Assembly: GCA_024235895.1 (NCBI GenBank)
Contig: JACKLM010000007.1
Span: 223,852 to 287,851, forward strand
Origin: Burkholderiaceae bacterium
Lineage (GTDB): Bacteria; Pseudomonadota; Gammaproteobacteria; Burkholderiales; Burkholderiaceae_C
Length of the DNA: 64,000 bases
Direction of reading: 5' to 3'
This document shows positions 16,533 through 28,098 of the stretch, piece by piece (position 1 is the first letter of the stretch; each line of letters begins with the position of its first letter). The notes under the pieces were generated by a model. It was not told where the DNA came from. It was given only the letters and a program-made list of their open reading frames with translations, and searched no databases. The position numbers and the translations under genes are program-made.

Positions 16533-16669
16533 TGCCTTCGGACGAAGGCAAACTCAGACGGCACAGTCCCTGTGCGTCAGGAGCCCCGGACCGAATCCCT
16601 CCGGAGCCCCGAAGGCGGCAAGTCCGCCAGCCCCTCCCGGCTCGCACGGCTCGGAGGGGCTACTTCTTT
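16533..16669 (+). ncRNA. Candidate structured small RNA, about 137 nt
   Basis: Between convergent ubiD and the GMC gene, five hairpins follow each other: TGCCTTC-GGAC-GAAGGCA (16533-16550), GCACAG-TCC-CTGTGC (16561-16575), CCGGA/TCCGG (16586-16604), GGCGG-CAAGT-CCGCC (16614-16628) and a terminator stem (16629-16661). An 8-bp direct repeat GGAGCCCC occurs at 16580-16587 and 16603-16610. A promoter-like pair lies just upstream. I recognise no known RNA family. GC-rich DNA folds easily by chance, so this is a candidate only. Confidence 0.45.
16629..16669 (+). terminator. Rho-independent-like terminator
   Basis: AGCCCCTCC (16629-16637) pairs perfectly with GGAGGGGCT (16653-16661), followed by ACTTCTTT. 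It would end the candidate small RNA and any readthrough from ubiD. Confidence 0.6.
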
Positions 16670-16709
16670 GGGCGCTGGCTTCGTGCTGCGGCGATCGGCG
16701 CGCCGCGGG

Positions 16710-18359
16710 TCAGGCCGCCAGCGCCGTCTCAGCCCGTCGCGGATCGCCGGATGCGCGCGCCGCGGCGCGGATCATGTCGACCGCCTTCTCCGCGATCATG
16801 ATCACCGGCGCATTGGTGTTGCCCGAGACCACGCGCGGCATGATCGAGGCGTCGACCACGCGCAGGCCGGCCACCCCGTGCACGCGCAACTCGGCGTCGA
16901 CGACATCGTGGCGCGCATCGGGCCCCATGCGGCAGGTCCCGACCGGGTGGTAGATCGTGTCGACGCGTGCGCGCAGGAACTGCTCGATCTGCTCGTCGCT
17001 CTGCGCGAGCGCACTGGCGGCCCACTCGCGCGCGCCGAGCTCGGCCAGCGCCGGCTGCGCCATGATGCGGCGCATCGCCTTGAAGCCGGCGATCATGCGG
17101 TCGACGTCGTCGCGCTCGGCGAGGAAGTTCGGGTCGATGCGGGGTGCGGCCAGCGGGTCCGGGCTGGCCAGGCCGACGCTGCCGCGGCTGGTCGGCCGCA
17201 GCAGGCACATGTGGCACGAATAGCCCAGCCCGAACACCGCCTTGCGGCCGTGGTCGACGAGCTTGCCGATCACGAAATGCAGCTGCACGTCCGGCGTCGC
17301 CGCCTGCTGCGTGCTGCGCAGGAAGACGCCGGCCTCGGCGAAGTTGGTCGTCAGCATCCCGGTGCGGTGACGGCGCCACTCCTGGATGCCCTTGATCGCG
17401 CGCCACAAGGCGCCCGGGGACAGCCCCAGCAGCTCGCGCACCTTCGGCGCGTCGAACAGCTGGACGACGTCCGGGTGGTCGTGCAGGTGGGCGCCGACAC
17501 CGGGCAGGTCGTGCCGCACCGGGATGCCGAGCGACTGCAGCGCCTGCCCCGGCCCGATGCCCGACAGCATCAGCAGCGGGGCCGACTGCAGCGCGCCGGC
17601 GGCAAGCAGCACCTCGCGCCGCGCCGTCAACCGTGCCGTGCCGCCGCCTGGCAGCCGCGCCTCCACGCCGGTGGCACGCCGGCCGTCGAGCACGATGCGG
17701 GTCACGCGCGCACCGGTGATCACGCGCAGGTTGGGCCGTCCCAGGTGCGGCGTCAGGTAGGCCTTGGCGGCACTGAAGCGCTCGCCGTCGCGGTGCGTGA
17801 CCTGGTACATCCCGGCGCCTTCCTGCACGGCGCCGTTGAAGTCCGGGTTGCCGGGGTGGCCGGCCTGCACCGCGGCCTGGACGAAGCGCCGCGCGATCGG
17901 GTTGGGGCTGCGCAGGTCGGCGACGTTGAGCGGCCCGCCGCTGCCGTGCCAGGCGTCGGCGCCGCGCTCGTTGTGCTCGGCGCGCTTGAAGTACGGCAGC
18001 ACCTCGTCCCAGGACCAGCCGGGGTTGCCGAGCTGCGCCCAGTGGTCGTAGTCCTGGTGCTGGCCGCGCAGGTAGATCATCGCGTTGACCGAGCTCGACC
18101 CGCCGAGCACCTTGCCGCGCGGCTGGTAGCCCTTGCGGCCGCCCAGCCCCGGCTGCGGCACGGTCTCGAAGGCCCAGTTGACCTGCCCGGTCTGCGCGAT
18201 CAGCGCCAGCCCGGCGGGGCAGTGGATCAGGACGCTCTTGTCGGGCGGGCCGGCTTCCAGCAGTGCGACGCGCACGGCCGGATCCTCGCTCAGGCGCCCG
18301 GCCAGCACGCAGCCGGCCGACCCGCCGCCGACGACGATGTAGTCGAAGCTGTCGGTCAT
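16710..18359 (-). CDS. GMC family FAD-dependent oxidoreductase (choline dehydrogenase-like)
   Basis: An FAD-dependent alcohol or choline dehydrogenase-like enzyme of 549 residues. The N-terminus has the dinucleotide-binding motif YIVVGGGSAGCVLAGRLSED (about 7-26), the GMC signature PRGKVLGGSSSVNAMIYLRG near residue 80, the second signature GALQSAPLLMLSGIGP near 255, and the C-terminal catalytic region YHPVGTCRMG with NTNAPVIMIAEK at the end. Substrate is unknown; no betaine aldehyde dehydrogenase gene is adjacent. It faces ubiD convergently, and the acylase gene starts 90 bp away divergently. Confidence 0.93.
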   Translation of the reverse strand: MTDSFDYIVVGGGSAGCVLAGRLSEDPAVRVALLEAGPPDKSVLIHCPAGLALIAQTGQVNWAFETVPQPGLGGRKGYQPRGKVLGGSSSVNAMIYLRGQHQDYDHWAQLGNPGWSWDEVLPYFKRAEHNERGADAWHGSGGPLNVADLRSPNPIARRFVQAAVQAGHPGNPDFNGAVQEGAGMYQVTHRDGERFSAAKAYLTPHLGRPNLRVITGARVTRIVLDGRRATGVEARLPGGGTARLTARREVLLAAGALQSAPLLMLSGIGPGQALQSLGIPVRHDLPGVGAHLHDHPDVVQLFDAPKVRELLGLSPGALWRAIKGIQEWRRHRTGMLTTNFAEAGVFLRSTQQAATPDVQLHFVIGKLVDHGRKAVFGLGYSCHMCLLRPTSRGSVGLASPDPLAAPRIDPNFLAERDDVDRMIAGFKAMRRIMAQPALAELGAREWAASALAQSDEQIEQFLRARVDTIYHPVGTCRMGPDARHDVVDAELRVHGVAGLRVVDASIMPRVVSGNTNAPVIMIAEKAVDMIRAAARASGDPRRAETALAA

Positions 18360-18449
18360 GCCATCATTGTCGGCCGAGTCGGCGCCGCCGCGGGATCGCG
18401 CGAACTGCGCTTAGGCTCGCGGCTCTAGAAGGATCGAGGGGATTCCCGG

Positions 18450-20861
18450 ATGCGATGGATCGTTCGCGGCCTGCTGGCCATCTTGCTGCTGGTCGTCGCC
18501 ACGGTGGCGGGGCTGTGGGCGTACATGCAGCGCGCCGCGCCGCAGACCGACGGCGAGCTGACGCTGACCGGCCCGAGGGCCGAGATCCGCATCGAGCGCG
18601 ACGCGCACGGCATCCCGACGATCCGCGCCGGCAGCGTCGAGGACGCGGTCTTCGGCCTCGGGCTCGTGCACGCGCAGGACCGGCTTTGGCAGCTCGAGAC
18701 GCACCGCCGCATCGGCAGCGGCCGGCTGGCCGAGGCCTTCGGCGAGGGCGCGCTCGGCAACGACCGCTTCCTGCGCGCGCTGGGCGTGCGGCGTGCCGCC
18801 GCCGCGCAGTGGGAGCGCGCCAGCGCCGGGTCGCGCGCGCTGCTGCAGGCCTACGCCGCCGGCATCGACGCCGGCGTGCGCCAGGCGATGCGCGCCCGGC
18901 CGCCCGAGTTCGTGATCCTCGGCGTCGACCCCGAGCCCTGGGATCCGGTCGACAGCCTCGCGTGGGCGATCATGATGGCCTGGGACCTGGGCGGCAACTG
19001 GAACAACGAGCTGCGCCGGCTGCGGCTTTCGGCGACGCTGCCGATGGAGCGCGTCGAGCAGCTGCTGCCAGCCTACCCGGGCGAGCCTGTGATCGGGCTG
19101 CGTGACTATGCGGCGCTGTACCGCGATCTCGGGCTGCACGCCGGCAGCACGCGCACCGCCTGGGCCGAGCTGCCCGAGATCGCCCCGCCTTCGGGGATCG
19201 ACGGCGTGGGGTCGAACAACTGGGTGCTGGCCGGTGCGCGCACCGACACCGGCAAGCCGCTGCTGGCCAACGATCCGCACCTGAAGCTCAGCGCGCCGGC
19301 GCTGTGGTACTTCGCGCGGCTGCAGGCGCCAGGGCTGGACGTGGCGGGGGCCACCATGCCCGGGCTGCCGCTGGTGGTGCTGGGGCAGAACGCGCGCCTC
19401 GCATGGGGCTTCACCAACACCGGCCCCGACGTGCAGGACCTGTATGTCGAGCAGATCGACGACGCCGACCCCACGCGCTACCGCACCCCCGAAGGCAGCG
19501 CGGCGTTCGAGACCGTGCGCGAGACGATCCGCGTCAAGGGTGGCGCCGACGTCGTGCTCGACGTCCGCCGCACGCGCCACGGGCCGGTGATCAGCGATGC
19601 CGGCACGCTCGACGGCGTCGGTGACGCCCGCCATGTGCTGGCGATGCGCTGGACCGCGCTCGACCCCGACAGCGACCCGATCGCGACCGCGCTGGCGATG
19701 ATGCGCGCCGGCAGCGTGGCCGAGTTCGTTGCCGCCACCGAAGGCTGGGTGGCGCCGATGCAGAGCATGGTGGTGGCCGACGCCGACGGCGCGATCGGCA
19801 TGGTCGCGCCGGGCCGGGTGCCGGTTCGATCGCCGGCCAACGACCTGCACGGGCTGGCGCCGGCACCCGGCTGGGACGCGCGCTACGACTGGCAGGGCTG
19901 GGTGCCGGCGGGCGAGACGCCGCGCGAGCTCGACCCGCCGCGCGGCTGGATCGCGACCGCCAACCAGCGCATCGTCGGCCCCGACTACCCGCACTACCTG
20001 ACGCGCGAGTGGACACTGCCGTTTCGCCAGCAGCGCATCGAGCAGATGCTCGAGGAGCGTGCGCAGCATTCGATCGACGACCTCGCGCGCATGCAGGCCG
20101 ACGTGCGATCGCTGGCCGCGCCGAGGCTGCTGCCGTGGCTGATGAACGCGAAGTCGGACCACCCGCGCGCCGACGACGCGATGGCGCAGCTCGAGGGCTT
20201 CGACGGCACGATGGCCGGCGACCGCGCGGCGCCGGCGATCTACTGGGCGTGGAAGGGGGCGCTGGTGCGCGCGGTCTTCGCCGACGAGCTCGGCGCGGCG
20301 ACGCTCGAGACGCTGCTCGGCGGCAAGCGATTCCAGGACGTGCTGGAGGGCGTGCTCGAGCGCGGCGACGTCTGGTGGTGCGACGACAAGGCCACACCCG
20401 CGGCCGAGACCTGCGCGCAGATGGCCGACCGCGCCTTCGGCGACGCGCTGGACCACCTCGCGCTCGGCATGGGGACCGACCCGGCGATGTGGCGCTGGGG
20501 CGCGGCGCACACGCTGCGCGCCGAGCACCGGCCGTTCAGCCGCGTCGCGCTGCTGGCGCCCTTGTTCGAGCTGCGCACGCCGCTGGCCGGCGACACCTAC
20601 ACCGTCAACGCGACGCGCGTCGTGCAGCGCGACCGCGCGCTGCACAGCGACCACGGCCCCAGCCTGCGCGCGCTGTACGACGTCGCCGACCGCAGCCGAT
20701 CGCGCGTGATCCACAGCAGCGGCCAGAGCGGGCTGCCGTGGCGGGCGCAGTACCGCGACTTCGTCGGCCCGTGGGCGCGCGGGCAGTACCTGCCGCTGTG
20801 GCCGGCGGCCGAGGCGGCGGCGGCCGGCGGCACGCTGGTCGTTCGGCCTGCAGGTGGCTGA
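18450..20861 (+). CDS. Penicillin acylase family hydrolase (N-terminal nucleophile, exported)
   Basis: An Ntn-hydrolase that cleaves amide bonds; relatives act on penicillins, cephalosporins or acyl-homoserine lactones. The 803-residue precursor has an N-terminal hydrophobic segment (GLLAILLLVVATVAGLWA) that should export or anchor it. Autocatalytic cleavage is expected before Ser255 in GVGSNNWVLAG, giving a small alpha and a large beta chain. Other family marks are DAHGIPTIRA, GLVHAQDRLWQLE and PLLANDPHL. Substrate cannot be inferred; an acyl-homoserine lactone acylase role is possible but unsupported by neighbours. Its end lies 19 bp before the BenE start, so the two may be co-expressed. 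Confidence 0.92.
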   Translation: MRWIVRGLLAILLLVVATVAGLWAYMQRAAPQTDGELTLTGPRAEIRIERDAHGIPTIRAGSVEDAVFGLGLVHAQDRLWQLETHRRIGSGRLAEAFGEGALGNDRFLRALGVRRAAAAQWERASAGSRALLQAYAAGIDAGVRQAMRARPPEFVILGVDPEPWDPVDSLAWAIMMAWDLGGNWNNELRRLRLSATLPMERVEQLLPAYPGEPVIGLRDYAALYRDLGLHAGSTRTAWAELPEIAPPSGIDGVGSNNWVLAGARTDTGKPLLANDPHLKLSAPALWYFARLQAPGLDVAGATMPGLPLVVLGQNARLAWGFTNTGPDVQDLYVEQIDDADPTRYRTPEGSAAFETVRETIRVKGGADVVLDVRRTRHGPVISDAGTLDGVGDARHVLAMRWTALDPDSDPIATALAMMRAGSVAEFVAATEGWVAPMQSMVVADADGAIGMVAPGRVPVRSPANDLHGLAPAPGWDARYDWQGWVPAGETPRELDPPRGWIATANQRIVGPDYPHYLTREWTLPFRQQRIEQMLEERAQHSIDDLARMQADVRSLAAPRLLPWLMNAKSDHPRADDAMAQLEGFDGTMAGDRAAPAIYWAWKGALVRAVFADELGAATLETLLGGKRFQDVLEGVLERGDVWWCDDKATPAAETCAQMADRAFGDALDHLALGMGTDPAMWRWGAAHTLRAEHRPFSRVALLAPLFELRTPLAGDTYTVNATRVVQRDRALHSDHGPSLRALYDVADRSRSRVIHSSGQSGLPWRAQYRDFVGPWARGQYLPLWPAAEAAAAGGTLVVRPAGG

Positions 20862-20880
20862 CCGGCCGGCGACGCGGGCG

Positions 20881-22095
20881 ATGATCGAGCCGGCCGCGCG
20901 GCCTCCGACGGCCTGGGGCCGCGTCGTGGCCGACTTCGGCGGCCCCTACGCCGCCAGCGCGCTGATCGCCTTCGTCTTCGCCGCGTCCGGGCCGGTGGCG
21001 GTGATCCTCGCGGTCGGCACGCGCGGCGGGCTGACGCAGGCCGAGCTGGCGTCGTGGATCTTCGGCGCCTTCTTCGTCAACGGCTGGCTCAGCCTGCTGG
21101 CATGCTGGCGCTACCGGCAGCCGCTGGTGTTCTTCTGGACCATCCCGGGCGCGGTGCTGGTCGGCCCGGCGTTGGAGCACCTGGCGTTCGCCGAGGTCAT
21201 CGGCGCCTACGTCGCGACCGCGCTGCTGATGCTCGCGCTGGGGCTCAGCGGCGCGGTCAAGCGGGCGATGCAGGCGGTGCCGATGCCGATCGTGATGGGC
21301 ATGGTCGCCGGGGTCTTCCTGCGCTTCGGCACCGACCTCGTTCGCGCACTGCACGGCGACGCCTGGATCGCGCTGCCGATGCTCGCGGCCTTTCTCGTGC
21401 TGAGCGCCTGGGGCCGCGTCGGCCGCCGGGTGCCGCCGGTGCTGGGGGCACTGGTCGCCGGGGCGGTCGCGGTCGCGATCGGGGGGCGGTTCGACCCCGG
21501 GACGCTGGGCAGCCAGTGGCTCGCGGCGCCGGTGTGGCAGGCGCCGGCGTGGTCCTGGCGCGCGATGGTCGAGCTCGTCGTGCCGCTGGCGATCACGGTG
21601 ATCGTGGTGCAGAACGGGCAGGGTATCGCGGTGTTGCGAACGGCGGACCATGCGGCGCCGGTCAACGCGGTGACCACGGCCTGCGGACTGTGGTCGCTGC
21701 CGGCGGCGGCAGTCGGCGCGGTGTCGACCTGCCTGACGGGGCCGGTCAACGCGATCATCAGCGCCAGCGGTGAGCGCGACCGGCAGTACACCGCGGGACT
21801 GATGGTCGGCGTGCTGGCGATCGTCTTCGGCCTGTTCGCGCCGCTTTTCACCGGGGCGATGCTCGCCACCCCGCCGGCCTTTGTCGCCGCGCTCGGCGGG
21901 CTTGCGATGCTCAAGGTGCTGCAGACCGCGTTCACCGCGTCGTTCGGCACCGGGCGCTTCACGCTCGGCGCGCTGGTGGCCTTCGTCGTCACCGTGACCG
22001 ACCTCGCCTGGCTGAATGTCGGCGCCGCGTTCTGGGGTCTGATCGCGGGGCTGGCGGTTTCCTGGTTGCTGGAGCGAGGGGACTTCGGGGGCTGA
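20881..22095 (+). CDS. BenE family benzoate/H+ symporter-like transporter
   Basis: A polytopic inner-membrane protein of 404 residues with about 11-12 hydrophobic helices. Family features include FFWTIPGAVLVGPAL, VMGMVAGVFLRFG, the conserved PLAITVIVVQNGQGIAVL and TCLTGPVNAIISASGE. The ATG at 20881 is used; an in-frame GTG at 20854 would overlap the acylase stop. BenE members import benzoate, but no aromatic-degradation genes are here, so the substrate is uncertain. A divergence from the acylase by function is likely despite their proximity. Confidence 0.88.
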   Translation: MIEPAARPPTAWGRVVADFGGPYAASALIAFVFAASGPVAVILAVGTRGGLTQAELASWIFGAFFVNGWLSLLACWRYRQPLVFFWTIPGAVLVGPALEHLAFAEVIGAYVATALLMLALGLSGAVKRAMQAVPMPIVMGMVAGVFLRFGTDLVRALHGDAWIALPMLAAFLVLSAWGRVGRRVPPVLGALVAGAVAVAIGGRFDPGTLGSQWLAAPVWQAPAWSWRAMVELVVPLAITVIVVQNGQGIAVLRTADHAAPVNAVTTACGLWSLPAAAVGAVSTCLTGPVNAIISASGERDRQYTAGLMVGVLAIVFGLFAPLFTGAMLATPPAFVAALGGLAMLKVLQTAFTASFGTGRFTLGALVAFVVTVTDLAWLNVGAAFWGLIAGLAVSWLLERGDFGG

Positions 22096-22206
22096 GCTCC
22101 TGGGCACTTGTAGGCGGCGTTCGACGAGTTGCGCGACGAAGCCGGTAGCGGGCCGGCCGGGGCGCGCGGAGTAGGCGGTATTCGACCGTCGAAAACAAAC
22201 GCGGTG

Positions 22207-22319
22207 GCCTGCCGGGGGCGGCGGGTGCCCTTGACCGTAAGTAAAGGGGGAGCCGGCGGCGTAAGCCGACGGCGGAGGACATGGAGGGCAAGGGCACCCG
22301 CCGCCCTCGGCCCGCAGGC
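22207..22319. repeat. Long imperfect inverted repeat with inner GTAA-capped hairpin
   Basis: Positions 22216-22233 (GGGCGGCGGGTGCCCTTG) are perfectly complementary to 22289-22306. Pairing extends outward through 22211-22215 with 22307-22311, and GCCTGC (22207-22212) can alternatively pair with GCAGGC (22314-22319). The 55-nt loop holds a smaller stem, GCCGGCGGC-GTAA-GCCGACGGC (22252-22273, one mismatch), with a GNRA-type tetraloop. Just upstream GTAGGCGG-NN-TTCGAC occurs twice (22110-22125, 22171-22186). Either a mobile/REP-like element or a structured RNA; it protrudes as the only strong structure in a 433-bp gap. Confidence 0.7.
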
Positions 22320-22429
22320 GGGTGGCATGCCGAGACCGTGAGGCGCTGCTGTGATGGGCAATCGTTGCGCTGCGCGCGAGCAGGAAAACAGGCACACTCG
22401 CGCCCCTGCGCGGTTGGGCAACGTTGTAG

Positions 22430-22443
22430 CCGTGGCGCCACGG
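22430..22443. promoter_or_regulatory. 14-bp perfect palindrome upstream of ABC exporter
   Basis: CCGTGGCGCCACGG reads the same on both strands and lies 86 bp upstream of the ABC transporter start. It could be an operator for a dimeric regulator. No clear -10 element accompanies it, so the role is a guess. Confidence 0.35.
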
Positions 22444-22528
22444 GTGTTGACCGGCGCAGAAGATCACTCCCTTGCCGTTCCTGTGTCCGCGCAGTCCGCC
22501 CGCGCCGGATCCGCCACGAGAACACCGC

Positions 22529-24388
22529 GTGCTCGCCTTCTTCGAACGCCTCGTCGACCCGTTCCCGGCGGCGCCGCCCGCATCGCCGCCGAAGACCTTC
22601 GCGCGCTTCATGTGGGCGTGCACGGCCGGCATGCGCCCGTATATCGCGGCGATGACGCTGCTGGCGGCGGTGATCGGCGCCTTCGAGGCGATCCTGTTCG
22701 CGATCATGGGCCGCATCGTCGACTGGCTGGCCGAGGTGCCGCCGTCCGAGCTGTGGGCGCGCGAGGGCGCGACGCTCGCGCTGCTGGCCGCCGTGCTCGT
22801 CGGCAGCGTGGCGCTGTCGACGCTGTGGGCCGGCTTCAAGCACCAGGCGCTGGCGGGCAACTTCCCGATGCGGCTGCGCTGGAACTTCCACCGCCTGCTG
22901 CTCGGCCAGAGCCTGGCCTTCTACCAGGACGAGTTCGCCGGCCGCATCGCGACCAAGCTGATGCAGTCGGCGCTCGCGGTGCGCGACGTCTGGATGATCG
23001 TCGCCGACATCCTGGTCTACGTCGGCATCTACTTCCTGACCATGGTGCTGGTGCTGGGCGGCTTCGACGCCTGGCTGCTGCTGCCGTTCGGGCTCTGGCT
23101 GGCGGCCTACCTGGTCGCGATGCGCTGGTTCGTGCCGCGGCTGGCGGCGGTCGCCAAGCAGCAGGCCGATGCGCGCTCGCTGATGACCGGCCGCATCGCC
23201 GATGCCTACACCAACATCGCCACCGTCAAGCTGTTCTCGCACGCGCAGCGCGAGTCCGGCTATGCGCACGCGGCGATGCACGAGTTCCTCGGCACGGTGC
23301 ATCGGCAGATGCGGCTCGTCACCGGGCTGGAGATGAGCAACCAGGGGCTGTCGATGCTGCTGATCGGCTCGACCGCCGGCGTCGTGCTGTGGCTGTGGAC
23401 GCTCGGCGAGGTCGGCGCCGGCGCGGTCGCCGCCGCGGTCGCGATGGCGCTGCGGCTGAACGGCATCTCGCACTGGATCATGTGGGAGATGGCGAGCCTG
23501 TTCGAGCAGGTCGGCACGGTGCAGGACGGCATCGAGCTGCTGTCGCGCCGGCGCACGGTCGTCGACCGGCCGGACGCGAAGCCGCTCGCGGTCACGCGCG
23601 GCGAGATCCGCTTCGAGCGCGTTCGCTTCGCCTACGGCGGCACGCGCGCCGTGATCGACGACCTGGACCTGGTGATCCGCCCGGGCGAGAAGATCGGCCT
23701 CGTCGGCCGTTCCGGCGCCGGCAAGAGCACCGTCGTCAACCTGCTGCTGCGCTTCTACGACGTCGAGTCGGGCCGGATCCTGATCGACGGCCAGGATATC
23801 GCCGGCGTGCAGCAGGACAGCCTGCGCGAGCAGATCGGCATGGTCACGCAGGACACCTCGCTGCTGCATCGCTCGGTGCGCGAGAACATCGTCTACGGCC
23901 GCCCCGACGCGACCGACCTCGAGATGGTGCACGCGGCCGAGCGCGCCGAGGCGCACGACTTCGTCCAGGGGCTGGTCGACCCCAAGGGCCGGCACGGCTA
24001 CGACGCGCATGTCGGCGAGCGCGGCGTGAAGCTGTCCGGTGGCCAGCGCCAGCGGATCGCGATCGCGCGCGTGATGCTCAAGGACGCGCCGATCCTGCTG
24101 CTCGACGAGGCCACCAGCGCGTTGGACAGCGAGGTCGAGCAGGCGATCCAGGCCAGCCTGTACAAGCTGATGGAGGGCAAGACCGTGGTCGCGATCGCGC
24201 ACCGGCTGTCGACCATCGCGGCGATGGACCGGCTGGTCGTGATGGACAAGGGCCGCATCGTCGAGCACGGCACGCACGCCGAGCTGCTCGCCGCCGGCGG
24301 CCTGTACGCGCGGCTGTGGGCGCACCAGAGCGGCGGCTTCCTCGGCGAGGAGGCGGAGGACGACGAGACGACGGCGGCGGCGGGCTGA
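22529..24388 (+). CDS. ABC transporter, fused permease and ATPase (exporter type)
   Basis: A half-transporter of 619 residues that would dimerise and export lipids, drugs or peptides across the inner membrane. The N-terminal 330 residues hold about six membrane helices (for example YIAAMTLLAAVIGAFEAILFA). The nucleotide-binding domain has Walker A GRSGAGKST, Q-loop MVTQDTSLLHRSV, signature LSGGQRQR, Walker B ILLLDEATSALD and the H-loop IAHRLSTI. The GTG at 22529 (VLAFFERLVDPFP) matches relatives; a TTG at 22472 would add 19 unlikely residues. It stands alone, with a long structured region upstream. Confidence 0.93.
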   Translation: MLAFFERLVDPFPAAPPASPPKTFARFMWACTAGMRPYIAAMTLLAAVIGAFEAILFAIMGRIVDWLAEVPPSELWAREGATLALLAAVLVGSVALSTLWAGFKHQALAGNFPMRLRWNFHRLLLGQSLAFYQDEFAGRIATKLMQSALAVRDVWMIVADILVYVGIYFLTMVLVLGGFDAWLLLPFGLWLAAYLVAMRWFVPRLAAVAKQQADARSLMTGRIADAYTNIATVKLFSHAQRESGYAHAAMHEFLGTVHRQMRLVTGLEMSNQGLSMLLIGSTAGVVLWLWTLGEVGAGAVAAAVAMALRLNGISHWIMWEMASLFEQVGTVQDGIELLSRRRTVVDRPDAKPLAVTRGEIRFERVRFAYGGTRAVIDDLDLVIRPGEKIGLVGRSGAGKSTVVNLLLRFYDVESGRILIDGQDIAGVQQDSLREQIGMVTQDTSLLHRSVRENIVYGRPDATDLEMVHAAERAEAHDFVQGLVDPKGRHGYDAHVGERGVKLSGGQRQRIAIARVMLKDAPILLLDEATSALDSEVEQAIQASLYKLMEGKTVVAIAHRLSTIAAMDRLVVMDKGRIVEHGTHAELLAAGGLYARLWAHQSGGFLGEEAEDDETTAAAG

Positions 24389-24445
24389 GGCGGCGCGGGT
24401 GCCGCTGCGGCCGCAGACGGCGACCCGCGTCCCGGACCGCGCCGC

Positions 24446-25057
24446 TCAGAGCCGGTCGCGCAGCGCGTCGACCGGCGGTGCGACCTGCCGGGTGCTGCTG
24501 CCGCCGCCGAGCGCCTGCATGCGATCGTCGTCGACGTAGGACAGCGTCACGCCGCCGATGCGCGGGTGCTCGTAGACCAGCCGCATGCCGTCGGCGAAGA
24601 ACCACTGGAAGCCCCCGCGCGGCGCCGCCCGCAGGTCGAAACCGCCGAAGCGCAGCGGCCGTGGCGAGACCGTATAAGGCTCGCCGTACTTGGCCACCAG
24701 CAGCTGGCGCAGCGCCTGGTTGTCCTGCCCGTAGCCCTTGACGTCGAAGCGCACGCGGGCGACGCGCCCTTCGTGGACGGACAGCGTCAGCCGCTGCAGC
24801 GCGGGCACGCCGGCGCCGCGCATGTCCAGCTGCGGCGCGGCGCCCTCGGCGAGCGGCAGGTCGACACCCCCGGCGGCGCGTGCGGCAACCAGGAAGGCCT
24901 GCGCCCCGGCGTCCCGCAGCGCGACACCGTACAGCGCGAGCGGCTCGGCCAGGCGCTCCGGGCTGGGCGCCTGCGCCGCGGCCGTCCCCGCCGGCATCCA
25001 CGCCGCGGGCAGCGCGGACGCGGCGGCGAGCAGGCTGGCGAAGCGGCGGCGGTTCAT
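24446..25057 (-). CDS. Exported protein of unknown function
   Basis: A 203-residue protein I do not recognise. It starts at the ATG 25057-25055 with a clear signal peptide (MNRRRFASLLAAASALPAAW, cleavage likely after AAAQA; the two arginines weakly resemble a Tat signal). The mature part has short strands such as RVRFDVKGYGQDNQALRQL, AKYGEPYTV and MRLVYEHPRIGGVTLSYVDD, suggesting a beta-rich periplasmic domain. It is convergent with the ABC exporter, ending 57 bp after it, and is followed upstream on the same strand by a small membrane protein. Confidence 0.75.
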   Translation of the reverse strand: MNRRRFASLLAAASALPAAWMPAGTAAAQAPSPERLAEPLALYGVALRDAGAQAFLVAARAAGGVDLPLAEGAAPQLDMRGAGVPALQRLTLSVHEGRVARVRFDVKGYGQDNQALRQLLVAKYGEPYTVSPRPLRFGGFDLRAAPRGGFQWFFADGMRLVYEHPRIGGVTLSYVDDDRMQALGGGSSTRQVAPPVDALRDRL

Positions 25058-25167
25058 GGTCGGCGACGACGGAACGATGCGCCGAATGTAGCGTGGCCTC
25101 GCGCCAGCCGTGGGCGCGCGCCGGCCGGTGGTTGCGCGCGTGCGGGTATGGGGGTTTCGTGGGCCGA

Positions 25168-25584
25168 TCAGGCGGCCAGGTCGGAGGCACGCGGCGCGCG
25201 CCTCGCGGGCACCCGGGCGCTGCGGTCCGCGGCGGTCGCCGCCCGGACGTCGTCGGCGGGCGCGGGCTCGCGTGCATGGGTTGCGTCCGGGGGGCACGGC
25301 GCGCGGTCCGTGTTGCCGCTGACTGCCGGCCAGGCGATCGCGGGCGCGGCGCGGGTCCCGGCCTGCGCCGCGATCGGCGGGCGCGGTGCAGGCTCGCTGG
25401 CCGGCAGGACGGCGCGCGGCGCTCGCACGGCCGGCGCGATGCGCGCCGGGTCCGACAGCGGCGGGGCCTCGCGTCGCCGGTCGCGCTCGACGCGCGCGCG
25501 GCGGCGTGCCCAGAAGGTCCCGGCCGCGGCCCAGGCCAGCCCGACGGCGAGGACGATCAGTGAGGGCGCCCAGAAGCTGTCCAT
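25168..25584 (-). CDS. Small single-pass membrane protein, unknown function
   Basis: A 138-residue product with one N-terminal helix (SLIVLAVGLAWAAAGTFWA) followed by a basic stop-transfer RRRARVERDRRR and a long Ala/Pro/Arg-rich tail without recognisable domain. Start is the ATG at 25584-25582. It is transcribed away from the YgiQ gene, whose start is 120 bp off. The low-complexity tail makes the coding call moderate: codon positions fit the strand, but no homologous motif supports it. Confidence 0.5.
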   Translation of the reverse strand: MDSFWAPSLIVLAVGLAWAAAGTFWARRRARVERDRRREAPPLSDPARIAPAVRAPRAVLPASEPAPRPPIAAQAGTRAAPAIAWPAVSGNTDRAPCPPDATHAREPAPADDVRAATAADRSARVPARRAPRASDLAA

Positions 25585-25704
25585 GCGAGCGGCTATCGGC
25601 GCACGGCCGGCGTTGCTTGAGACCGCGGACTGCCATGGGCCAGCCAAGGGTTCGCTGGGCGGGGACAATCGTGCATTCCGCACCGTCATGCCGACCCCGA
25701 GCCG

Positions 25705-28098
<2,394 letters not shown>

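Noticed and set aside
16281..16709. 6S RNA, SRP RNA, RNase P RNA or a known riboswitch at the candidate small RNA
   Set aside because: No conserved core of these families could be found by eye in either strand.
22096..22528. Retron or group II intron element
   Set aside because: No reverse transcriptase gene is near and no domain V-like hairpin is visible; only the inverted repeat remains.
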